Source: Luscinia megarhynchos (Eukaryota > Chordata > Aves > Passeriformes > Turdidae). From it: a stretch of DNA of 64,000 nucleotides. Numbering within the stretch: the stretch's first letter is position 1; every line of letters begins with the position of its first letter. The notes below the pieces were generated by a model. It had not been told where the DNA came from, made no database searches, and saw only the letters and a list, made by a program, of their open reading frames with translations. Shown here in pieces: positions 1-10,083 of the stretch. The stretch covers positions 82,156,905-82,220,904 of the forward strand of contig JAPFBE010000002.1 in assembly GCA_034336665.1 (NCBI GenBank). Direction: 5' to 3'. Position numbers and translations under genes: made by a program.

Positions 1-3000
1 ATTGGCATGGACTGGACAGTTTTTAGTTGTGCCTGTGCCATAATGAAAAAACCCCAATTATTGCCTTTACAGACCTTAAATATCAGACCTTAATATAAAA
101 TATCAGAATATTATTAAATGAATTGCAATTATTAATTATTATTAATGATATTATTCTTAGCATTAAACATCAGAATATCAGATTTTTTACATGAACTTCT
201 TTTTATACAATATACTTTAGGAAGGATGTGCTTTGGCCTATATTAATGCAGCTAGATTAGTGTTCTAACAGTTTTTAGTCCTACTTCCTACTGTGCATGT
301 AGAGGGGTTGGAAAAAAAAGTATGAACAAAATTGCTAGTATATGTCTTAAGGATAGTAAAAGGGTGATGCAAAAGAGATACCCTGTCCATTAGAATAAAG
401 CCACATTAGAACAAAAGTGTACCTTTTGAAAATTAAAATTATATAATTTTCTCTTCTGCTTGAAAGACAGTGTCATGCAAATATATACTGTATCATATGC
501 ATGCACAAGAAGTGATACACTTATTTCACTCTGACTTGGTTGTTTATGGCCATTATAACTTTTCATAGGTGATGTATCCATTCCCTACAAAGTCAAGAGC
601 AAATATAATCACTCTCCCAGTACAAAGAATTTTTGTAGTGCAAATACACATATTCCTTATAATATATGTAAAGATATTTGTCTCATACCAGTATTATAGA
701 CTTTCCCACTTTTCTTAGCTGGTATTGGAATTCTTGTGGTATTTAATACAATTTAGGGGGATAGGTATCCATACGTCATTACAGATAAAAGATAAATATT
801 ATAGCAATTTTGGCATTCAGTCAAACTGATCATAACATAGAAATGAAAGTCAGTACCATAGCACAGACTAGTGGCATAGCAAAATAGTGAAAAAAAACCA
901 GGTAATCTTTATCAACTTTTATAAAAGTCACAAATTCAGAGATTAACTTTACTCATGTATTCTGCTTCATTGACTAAATGCATTAATGTAAGGAAAGGGG
1001 ACTTGTCTGTACAGTCAGAACAGTAAAAAAATATGGAAGACTTTCTGTTTCATTGAAGTTATAACCAGACTCTGCTGCTTACAATGTATGAGCATAAAGA
1101 TTTATTCCATTCACTCCAAAATAATGATTTTATACCTTTAAAATACATCTCAGCAACTGCAAAAGGTGCATCTGTTCTGGACCCAAACCACTAGAATTAT
1201 GTCTCTATAGAGAAATCATACAGACATTGCAAAAGCCTCTGTGTTTTCCAAAAATATGAATGTTGGCTATGGATAGCAAATGCTATATATAAATCTTCCA
1301 CAGTCATAGACACTTTCATGAAAAAGGAATGTCAACCCAGAAATTGTTTTAAAGGAAACAACTTATAGAAAACATCACAAATTTTCCCTCACCAGTAGTG
1401 GAAGTCAGTACTCTTGGTTGTAAGAGAGAACACAGATTTCAGATGGGGAGAGCAAAAGGGAATTACTGTTTTTTCAGTGCAAACATGAGGCATGTTTTGG
1501 TAGTGTATAGAACCAAGTAGACAAGATTTTCTGTTTCTGCTAACTTCTAGAAGTCTTCTAGTCTGATTTGAGGAAGATTATTTCTAACCAATAAATAGTG
1601 TACTAAAAAGTTTTACTTCTGACAGGGACAATTAACAACATTATTATTTTGCTGGAAAATGTTGAGAGATCTTAATGTATTCTGAAAGAAAACCCAATAA
1701 CCAGAAAAGCAGTTCCATCTCATTTTCTGGGGAGATGATATTCAAAGGGATCCTCACAGTTCCAGACCCAGGACACTCACTTATTCAACTTACAGTTCCT
1801 TGGAAACTGTGATTCAATGACTTTTTTTACTGGTAACAAATTATGGGAAAAAGAAGACTAGCAGTAATGTGTTTGTAATCATGATTACTTACCTTGATGA
1901 CCCAAGCAGAGTTTTTCTACTCTTCCTTTTATCCCTTCCTTCTTTTCAGTGCTGTAGTCTTATTATCTTCTATAATTTTTATAGAATTGTATCCTGCATG
2001 ACATATGAGAGCCAAAAAACCCAACAAAGACATATGAAATTTACTTAAGATTACTACTAGCAGCAAGCACAGCAATTAGTATAATGCTAATATACATTAG
2101 ATGCTTCTGCCAAGCAGGTGAACTCTAATAGATTTGCTGAAGTACTACTGAAATGGAAGCCTTCCACTACAATTTTTCACCTCAGCACACCTGTAATTTG
2201 AAGTCATATTGTAAAGACAGATGAGGATTTGGTGTAATTATTTCTTGGGTTGTAGTGTTAAAGCTATCAAACTCAAGCTTATGCATAATCAAATATACTG
2301 AGCCTTTTAGTCTAATTTTAAATAAAATCAGATTTCCATTTTCTTGTCAGGATTTAGTGTTAGACCATCTGTAGCTGTATTTACAGGAACAGTGAATGGT
2401 GTATTTTAAGGTAGTTGTCTTTTCAAATGATCTTTCTTAAAATAATAAAATGAATGTCATATTATAACCTTTTATTGAATTGTGTTTTGTTTTCACTTGA
2501 AATATCTGTGAATGTGATTTATTAATAAATATATTTCCCATTTATTGAAGTTAAGGTAGTATGTCAAATATGTTTTGAAGAATTTTATCTGAGAACAAAA
2601 AATTTAATCTTTTTTTTAGGACAATGCAAAGAAGTGCTATTTTCGTACATTATTTATTTCTGGTATGTAGATGTGAAATGGCTGATTACTGCAGGTTTTG
2701 CAGAATTTGTTTCATGGGCCCATGTAATAATAAATGCTAGTAATATGTGATGAAAGCTGCTGGGCAGTGTTAGAAGTGGGAGCATATTATGAATAATCTT
2801 GCCAAAATTGTGAAGAAATCAAAAGTGAATTAGGACTTATTAGTTCACTCTGTAGAATAACCTTTGAGAATGGAAAGCAGATGGAGGCTTTAAGGTAAAT
2901 CTGTGTAATCCAAAACTGGAATACTTCTTTCAGTGTTAAATATATACAAGAGAAATTATTCTTTGCATGGAAGGGGTAGTGTGAAAATGTCAGGTATGTT

Positions 3001-3069
3001 TAGTATGCGCTTTTCAGCAATGAGAAGCTGATTTGAACTGAACTGCAGCAATGCCTGTTGTATGCACTA

Positions 3070-3760
3070 GGTGGTGTTTCAGCCTTTCCTATGGAAAAGC
3101 ACATCCCGATCCACTGCCTCTAGCACATGGAATTCTAGTTTTGAGCTAGTGCTTAACGCTGGAGAGATTTTTTTTCCTGTTTTCGTTTTCAAATTGGCAG
3201 TGCTCTCGCGTGGAGCATTGACACCCACAAATTGCAACACTGATTTTTGTGTACAAATGTGCTCACGACTGTTTTTTGCAGGGTGGTTAAGAGAGCTGCA
3301 AATATGTGCAGTAGGTAGTGTGCCTACCCTGGAGTGCAGATTTCTGATGTAAGGGGTTAGTTCTTTTTTATTTCTGTTCTCTCCTCGCAGCTTTGTCAAA
3401 ATGCATGTATTGGGCATGCAGTGCACTGTGGTCTTTGCTTCTCCACAGTGCTGCTGTCACAGTCCCAGTAAAGGCTCTGTCCTGGCAGGGACTTGCAGGC
3501 ACAGACCTGCTCTGCATGTGTGTGAGCTGCTGAGCACTCTGTCCCGGGCTCCTGGGGGCAGAAGGAGAGATCCTGTCCAGCAACATTCCACCTTCCTCTC
3601 TGTGCTCTTAGGACACCATCTTACAAGAGTCTGTCATTTAATTGAGAGCTCTGCACTACAAATTACCAGTATTTTCTACATTGCAAGAATGCTTCTACGT
3701 GCTGCCTTAAGATGGGGAAGGCAGTTTTGTCCAGTACTGTCTGAGGGCTTGTAATTTTTG
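3070..3760. other. GC-richer patch with a strong unpaired splice acceptor
   Basis: Base composition is clearly richer in G and C than the surrounding intron and includes several CpGs. Open frames of 93, 115, 72 and 117 codons overlap on both strands, as expected when stop codons are rarer, and none resembles a known protein. A long pyrimidine tract ends in CAG at 3388-3390, a textbook acceptor, and an ATG follows at 3401. I found no convincing GT donor in the next 400 bases, so an exon is not supported. It could be a regulatory element, a relic of an old insertion or an unused exon. Confidence 0.35.
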
Positions 3761-6248
3761 TGTTCACTGAAAGCACAAATATTTCTGTCTGTGTGACAGT
3801 TCTCATTCTTCTCACTCTGTGTGATTATTTGAAGCTAAAATTGTGTTAGGGTTAACACTATGAAATCCTGCACGCTGAAGTTGGAAATAAGGCTTTATCT
3901 GAAGTATGACCTGTAATTATCATTAAATGCTCCTATAAAAGCAGAAAAAAAAACCTGCAAAACTTATAAACCTATGCATTTTAAATGCCATGTATTTGAT
4001 TTTTTTTTTCAATCTGAAATACCCTAAATAAACTTTTCAGGAACCAGGTTAGATTCGGAGTACTCTTCCTGATTCTAGTTTTAGAGGAGGTGATAGGAAA
4101 TCATATTAATTCAGAGGGAACTCTTATTCTACTGAGTCGATGAGAATAATCTGGTCATCCTGGAATCCATTGTCTGGGGACAAAATTATGACTGTCAGGC
4201 AAGGAAAAAGTTTTGTGTTTTGACTGTAGTATCTAGTTTCTGTGATATTTTGACATCTACTAAAAGAAGTGAAAATAGCAAATGAGAACTGTGGGGGATT
4301 TTATCTCATTTGTCATTCAGGTTATTATATATTTGTATACTTACATAATTGTTTCACATCTGGTTCTTTCATTGCTCTGACACATACATGGAAAGTTTAG
4401 AACTACTTTCAGCTGTATACAGACCCAACAGAAATATTAAAGCCTTTTAATTTCCGTTGATTAAAGAGGGCAACAATATTTCTGTCTTGGGTTCTGAAAT
4501 TTTACTTTGGTGCTTTCTCATGTATTTTCTAGCTAAATTAGCAAAGGTAAAACAGACCAGTTCTTGAATTTGTATTTGAATGATATCCAGGCCTGAAGCA
4601 TACACAGTTTTGATCTTTGAATGTCCTCTAAGGGCATTCTCTAGCATACCTTAGAGAGCAAGCTTCTCTTGGGGAGTCTCTTTTTTTTGCCCTCAGTGCT
4701 TTGGTGGTTTCTTCTGCCTCATTGATGTAAGCAGACATGAGTTCTCATAAATTATATCAGCCCTGTAAAAAGAGAAGAAGGAAGTTTACTAGGATGGGGT
4801 GTACCACCACCATTAAATGGGCAAGTGATGCCTCTTTTCCTGCCCCAACCTGAGAGTTTGTGATTGAGGCAGTTGGTGACTTTAGCTGGAGTATGAACCT
4901 TGCATCCAAGTAACCTTCTATATGAAGCTCTCGTTGAAAGATTTTTGTGAGACTTGACTAGAGAGCATGGCCCAAATTATATATTAGCTAAAAGCCTGAA
5001 GAATGAAAGCAAGATACGGATTGCAACTTCTGAAACCTTTTCTAGAGGACTGAGCCGTATGTATTGTGGAGGTAGAAACTCCATCTTCCATATAATTCCA
5101 TGGAGCTGGCTGCATTTAAGAGTGATGAACATTGATGTAAGCTTTTGCATGTCCTATACTCTAAACCATTGGAAAAAAGGCAGTTTGCTGTAGGATTAGA
5201 CTGGAGAAATGATAACTAGACATTCAAGAAATGTATAGTAAAGTTGGTACAATTTTTGTCTGTGAACTCAGACAGAAATCTATAAAGGGAAGAGAAAGAA
5301 AAGGAAGCTAAGGCTTAGGAAAAATGAAGATTAAGGAGTGAAGGATGAAACTTGCAGTGAATCAATACTATTTACAATCCAAATTTTGGATTTACACGAT
5401 AATCAGTTTGAATGGTCCAATGTGTTCATGACTGTGTTGTATTTGATTCACTGCATTGATTTATTCTCATATAGCATGATAACTGAATGTTCTTATGAAA
5501 TTAACTTAGATAGCTGGTGTTGTCGATTTCCTGAGCTGCCATGTGACTAAGGTGATCAGATACAGAAGCTTTGCAAAGAAGTACATTTTAGAATATTAAA
5601 AAAATTGTTTCTGTATGCAGGATCACACAACTGGGAAGCTGTAATAATTTTAATAATTTAGTAAATTGTGGGTGTGGGTGTGAGAGAAAGACCACCTTAT
5701 AAATTGTGTTATTTAATTATAAAAAGGCTTTAATTTAAAATTCCTTTGAAATTGAAGTCACTTCTTGAAGTCAGCATCTTCATGTAAGCATCAGATATAG
5801 ACCACCATGGAAGTAAATCAGCAGAACATTTTGGAGAATTACAAAATTACTTGTTTGCAGCATCAGATGACCTTTTCTAAAGTTCCTTACTCTTAGTGAG
5901 AGAATCAAAATTGATTAAAAATGTAATGATTTTTTAATTTTTTTTTCTATCATCCTCAAATTGTGTTAATTTTCAAAGTTTATATTTATTATCATTGGAA
6001 CCTCAGTATTAGAAGCTTTGCATTTATATTGCTAGTATCTGTTGTTCTTCTGAAAGACTGAAAGCATTTTTGTTTTTTTTTCCTAGAACTAGTTACTCCA
6101 AGGTTGTGCAGACATATTTTATTGTATTGTAGCTAAGATATTGTAATTTTAATAGAATTAAAACTGTAGTTTTTCTACCTTTGGAAATGGTAGCAGTCAA
6201 TTGATGTGTGCTTGCTGAAAACGTTGCATTCAGTGTTTACAAGCTAAT

Positions 6249-6277
6249 GGATTTTACATTTAAATATGTCTGAACAG
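6249..6277 (+). promoter_or_regulatory. RIMS2: Splice acceptor of the RIM2-alpha zinc-finger exon
   Basis: The intron ends in CAG at 6275-6277 and the exon begins GTAATG, in phase 0 (Val-Met-Trp). The pyrimidine tract is poor: the last 30 bases are interrupted by many purines. The first bases of the exon, read after the preceding CAG, themselves look like a 5' splice site. The junction is fixed by the protein, because the conserved RIM sequence continues exactly from the Val codon. Confidence 0.88.
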
Positions 6278-6585
6278 GTAATGTGGGTATGTAACTTGTG
6301 CCGAAAACAACAAGAAATCCTCACAAAATCAGGAGCCTGGTTCTATAACAGTGGATCACATGCACCACAGCAACCAGACCAAGAAGGAATTAGAGCTCTG
6401 AGGAATGAGGAAGCACCTCAAGAGAAAAAAGCAAAACTGCAGGAGCACCCGCAGTACCAAGGACCACCAGGTGACATATCCACACAAGCTTTGGACAAAA
6501 ACAGATCTCAAGGGCTCACAAGACAAGACTCCATTAAGAATGGTTCAACAGTAAAGCATCAAGTAACAAGTGACACATCAGACAG
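6278..6585 (+). CDS. RIMS2: RIM2 (alpha form) internal exon: end of zinc finger, SGAWFY motif, linker
   Basis: RIM2 is a presynaptic active-zone scaffold that binds Rab3 on synaptic vesicles, Munc13 and calcium channels. This exon encodes 102 codons plus two bases. It opens with VMWVCNLCRKQQ, whose CxxC supplies the last two zinc ligands of the Munc13-binding zinc finger. The helix ILTKSGAWFY follows, containing the SGAWFY motif shared with rabphilin-type Rab3 effectors. The rest is a charged, proline/glutamine-rich disordered linker (NEEAPQEKK, QGPPGD, GLTRQDSIKNGS). These linker words match RIM2 and not RIM1. The acceptor is at 6276-6277 and the donor at 6586. The exon ends in AG, two bases of an Arg-type codon in the known protein. 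TRQDS fits a basophilic kinase site (R-x-x-S), which is an inference. Codons upstream of 6278 in the same frame (from an ATG at 6266) are intron, not a start. Confidence 0.96.
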
Positions 6586-6591
6586 GTAAGA
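6586..6591 (+). promoter_or_regulatory. RIMS2: Splice donor of the RIM2-alpha exon
   Basis: The junction reads ACAG|GTAAGA, close to the vertebrate consensus. Reading on past it meets an in-frame TAA at 6587-6589, which confirms that the coding sequence stops here. The exon is left with two bases of a split codon. Confidence 0.93.
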
Positions 6592-7992
6592 AAGTATTTA
6601 ATGATTATCCTGATAAGGTCTGATGAATTTATGCTGTAAATTTGAGTTTAGCTTTTAAAATTTTGTCCTTTTTTTTTTTTCCCTGTAGCCTATAAAATAT
6701 ATACTAGGTATTTTGAAGCAGCACTGAGAAGTCTTTTGTTGGTTTCAGATGGTCATAGCCAATGTGTGCTCTTCATTTCTTCTCACTGAAAAAATGTGGT
6801 ACATGCCAGTTGCAGTGTGAGAGAGTTTGTCCATGTGCTTGTGACTTTGTCAAATTACAGTCATTGTTCTGTGCAGAATGTTACCATATTTCTTTTGTGG
6901 TCACTAACTTTTTGCAAATCTGAAATAAGACTCAAAAAGGCAGATTAAGGGAAGACAGCATCTGTTCAGACTACTGAATAAAACATCTGGTTGTACTATC
7001 AATATATATATTGGATGGTGAAATCTTTCTGTAATGACCTGAGCCTTTTCATGGTTTCTCAGTTTCTTGCTATTAATTACTGTCATTAGTATAAATATTT
7101 TTTCCTTCCTTGGTTTACCTTAGTGTTACTTGTGTTGTTTGAAACTGTAACTCTATCAGTGCTAGTGTAGTAAAAGTCGGTTTAGCCAGAGGCTGGAGCA
7201 GGAACTTCCATCCCTTTTTCTTGATGTGATTAAACCAAAAGGGACCAGAAAACTCTCAACAACCTCAGTGGCCAGGTTTTATGGGAACACAAAAATAAAA
7301 ATGGTTTCATTGAAGGAATTTAATTTTTTCATAAACAGCACTGGTATAGAACTATAAATATGATGGGAAGGGAAAGATGAGAGTGAGGTTGCTCAGGTGT
7401 TTCCATGGAAATGATATCCTCACGTGTGTGTGAGAGACCTCTAGCTGCCTTGGAATTTGGCAGCCAGAGCAGTGTAATCTGGCAGCTTTTCTCTGCTGCC
7501 CAGATATGACCTCATTACAGCATTAATTCTGAGAGCTTGAAAAATGTTCGATGTGTATAGTATGTTTTACATTTAGTATACTAAAATAGTTTTCCTTTTT
7601 CCTCGCCTCTTGTATTCCGACCATATTTTAGTTCCTGTTTTTGGTTTTACATGAGAACAAACTGAATGCAATTAATCAAACCTTTTTTAGTTTAACTCAT
7701 TCTGTCTATTGCTGTTTGCTCTGATTTTGGCTGAGTTCAGTACGTAGTTCTCCTGAGTGCTCCTCAGTTACATGTGTAATCTCTGAAAAACACAGCTGGC
7801 ACTCTAACCTGAAAATAGAGAGCAGGAGAGACAGACTGATTCTCTTGTGGTTCATTTTTCTGCTTAATTTTTCCAGGAAATTGATATAACAGATAATGTG
7901 ATAATAAGAATCTCAAACCTTTGTTAGCACCAACAATTTAACTCTGAAAGCATTTTCATATTGTATACATGCAGAAATATGGAGGGAGAGAG

Positions 7993-8031
7993 TTAATATA
8001 TATTAATTATATTATATATAAATATGTAATT
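7993..8031. repeat. AT-rich simple repeat
   Basis: Alternating TA/AT runs interrupted by AAT triplets. It is an ordinary low-complexity tract and has no sign of a gene or insertion boundary. Confidence 0.7.
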
Positions 8032-8548
8032 GAGATATGCAATACACCTTTACCCTAAGTAGAGTTAAATGATAAACATGGAAAGTCTGGAGTAATATTT
8101 TCCATCAGATGGAATTGTAGGCTTTGTGCCTGAAATCAGAACTATTTTGCTGATATTGATCACTTATACTTGATATATTATTTAAGTTCAGATAGTTTTT
8201 TCAGTCATTAGCCTCTTCAAGTTTTATTTGGATAATAATACTGATGTTCTCTAATTAACATATACAAGTATGCTTAGAATATGATATATGCTACTGAAGG
8301 ATAGAGGGTCTTTTGAATAATTTTACTCCCTAATGTTCCTCACAGTTTTTTCTGGACCTAATGAAAAAATTCTTCTGTGATGTCCATTCAAAGTCTTACT
8401 GGTCAAATGGGCCTTTAGAGGAGATTATCAACAGCTCTGAGAAAAAATACCCCAGAATTCAATGGTGGGGAGAGCCTTTAAGAGTAGATCTCTGTGTGCT
8501 GTGGTGCCATTGCTATTCTCATCAATAATACCAGAAAGGCTTAAAATT

Positions 8549-8876
8549 TGTGTTAGTTTTGGCTGGGGTAGAGTTAATTTTCTTCACAGTGGCTGGTATG
8601 GGGCTGTGTTTTGGGTTTGTGCTGAATATAGGGTTGATCATATAAGGACGTTGTTTTGTTATTGCTGGGTAGGACTTACATAGAGCCAAAGGCTTTTCTG
8701 CTTCTCATACTTTCTCACCCCGGTGAGGAAGCTGGGGATGCATGGGAGGTTGGGAGGAGACAAAACACCTGCCCTGAGATGAGACAGGTGACCCAAACTG
8801 ACCAAAGGGATATTCCAGACCATGTGACATCATGCTCAGTAAATAAAGTGGGGTGAAGAAGGAGGAAGGGGGGACA
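8549..8876 (+). mobile_element. Partial LTR of an endogenous retrovirus (avian ERV, 5' part only)
   Basis: The segment begins TGTG and runs through a string of phrases that I recognise from a very common bird LTR: a GTTTTGGCTGGGGTAGAG opening, a TTTTCTGCTTCTCA block, then a GACCAAAGGGATATTCCA block. A CRE-like TGACATCA follows at 8825-8832, and an A/T-rich TATA-like stretch at 8840-8847. It then breaks off in a GGAGGAAGGGG stretch. The second half of the LTR, including the expected terminal CA, is absent, and no gag, pol or env remnant adjoins it. It is therefore a truncated solo LTR. The family name (TguLTR5-like or ERVL-like) is from memory and unverified. It lies in sense orientation to RIMS2. 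Confidence 0.75.
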
Positions 8877-9314
8877 TTTTCTGTTCTTAAACTAGGTATC
8901 TGCAGAAACTGAGCAACTGACAAGTATGTTAGACCATTTGTCTACATGGAGGAATTCTTTGAGAAAAACTTGGCCATTCGAAATGTCAAAAATAATAAGG
9001 AAATAGACAAAGTTTCAAGAATTTAGAAGTGATTGTTGCTTGCCTTGCACAATGACAGTAATGGAAGTAAGTAGAAAGTGAGAACTATATTTTGTCTCAT
9101 TTTTCATCCCAAGAACACTAGTTTTGACACAAAAAATAGTTTAAAATGGTAAAAACAATAACCACTTATGAAAAGAAATGTATTGCTAAGACTTTATACA
9201 GTTGGGTTATGATTTGAATAGAAAGGAAAAATATATTATTTTTGTCCAATGATTTTTGCTCTTTTTGTAGCTTCCATGGGTCTTGCAGCAATCATTGCTA
9301 AGAAGTTCTTTGAA

Positions 9315-9713
9315 TCAAGTATCATATGTCTTATCTTGGTCATCTGGAGACATGTTGGTCACAGAGTAAAGGGCAACATTCACTCCTTTAATCTCAAGAT
9401 CATCAATGTCCTTTCTGTCTCGTTCCTTATTGTGTCTTTTCTGGTTGTACTTTTTTGTTTTTCCATCCTTGAGTAGTACTCACCGTATTTTTTTCCTGTT
9501 TTCTTTACTAGTATTATTCTTCATTAAAATTTTATTGTTTCAGCCATTAGACTAGTATTCTGTTTCCTTGATGTAAGCAACAGTCGCATTTGCAATTAAT
9601 AGATCCCAGCCTGTTTAGACAGATACCTTATTATAGATCTTCTCTGACTGATCTGTAATTTGTTGTCTGAAGAAGCCTGGGATGATTTTAGATTGCACAT
9701 TCTCCAAGGCCAT
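9315..9713 (-). pseudogene. Decayed antisense coding-like segment, source unknown
   Basis: On the minus strand one reading frame is strikingly protein-like although broken by stops. From 9713 it gives 32 open codons starting MALENVQSKIIPGFFRQQ, then a TAA. Next come 20 codons containing TGWDLLIANATVAYIKETEY, then a TAG and two TGAs. After a TGA at 9482-9480 there are 54 open codons that include KERDRKDIDDLEIKG and then ALYSVTNMSPDDQDK, ending at a TGA (9317-9315). The opposite plus-strand frame (9249-9476) is hydrophobic, as expected for the complement of a charged coding strand. I do not recognise the parent protein. A processed pseudogene or an old retroelement piece are both possible. No clear poly(A) tail was found at the low-coordinate end. 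Chance remains an alternative. Confidence 0.4.
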
Positions 9714-9833
9714 GTTTCTTGTGTTGGATCCATTACAGAAAAAAGTAAAATGTAAAAAAAAAGTTCAGAAGTAAGTTGTACTTACCAAGAGCAGAACAGT
9801 TTTTCATTACTGTTTTTCTGTAGTGCATATAAT

Positions 9834-10083
9834 GGAATCATAGCATGACTCAGACTGCAACCTTAAAATCATCTAGATCCACCCCACCTGCCATGGGCAA
9901 GGACATCTTCCAGTGGACCACTGCTCAAAGTCCCATCCAGCCTGGCCTTGAGCATTTCCAGAGATGGGGCATCCAGAGCTTTTCTGGTCATCCTGTTCCT
10001 GTGTCCCACTACCCTAACAATAAAGATTTTCTTCCTTATATCTAGCCTAAATCTACCCTCTTGCAGTTTAAATTCTTTACCAC
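9834..10083 (-). mobile_element. CR1 LINE, 3'-end fragment, minus orientation
   Basis: The fragment reads as the reverse complement of a CR1 tail. AATCATAGCATGACTCAGA corresponds to the short terminal repeat end, followed by CTGCCATGGGCAAGGACA, CCATCCAGCCTGGCCTTGAG and GATGGGGCATCCAGA. It then covers the last few codons of the reverse-transcriptase ORF. It is heavily mutated and truncated at its 5' end, as most CR1 copies are. Confidence 0.93.

Larger units (their letters stand above)
1..6277 (+). other. RIMS2: RIMS2 intron upstream of the alpha exon
   Basis: This is AT-rich non-coding sequence running into the splice acceptor at 6276-6277. The upstream exon, which would carry the first six zinc ligands of the RIM zinc finger, is not in the window. 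Open frames here are short, overlap on both strands and have no recognisable protein family. A GC-richer patch at 3070-3760 is listed separately. I saw no transposon fragment that I could name, no RNA gene and no long tandem repeat. Two perfect-looking Kozak contexts (around 5807 and 18187, the latter in the next intron) lead only to very short frames and look accidental. Confidence 0.85.

Noticed and set aside
5807..5896. CCACCATGG start context with a 29-codon frame
   Set aside because: No conserved peptide, no splice donor at its end and no promoter signal. An isolated Kozak match is expected by chance.
6266..6277. ATG and three further codons directly upstream of the alpha exon in frame
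   Set aside because: They contain the splice acceptor (CAG), and the RIM protein enters from the previous exon at the Val codon 6278. The ATG is intronic.
8462..8923. Three overlapping frames around the LTR
   Set aside because: They are inside or across the LTR fragment, and LTRs of this type do not encode proteins there.
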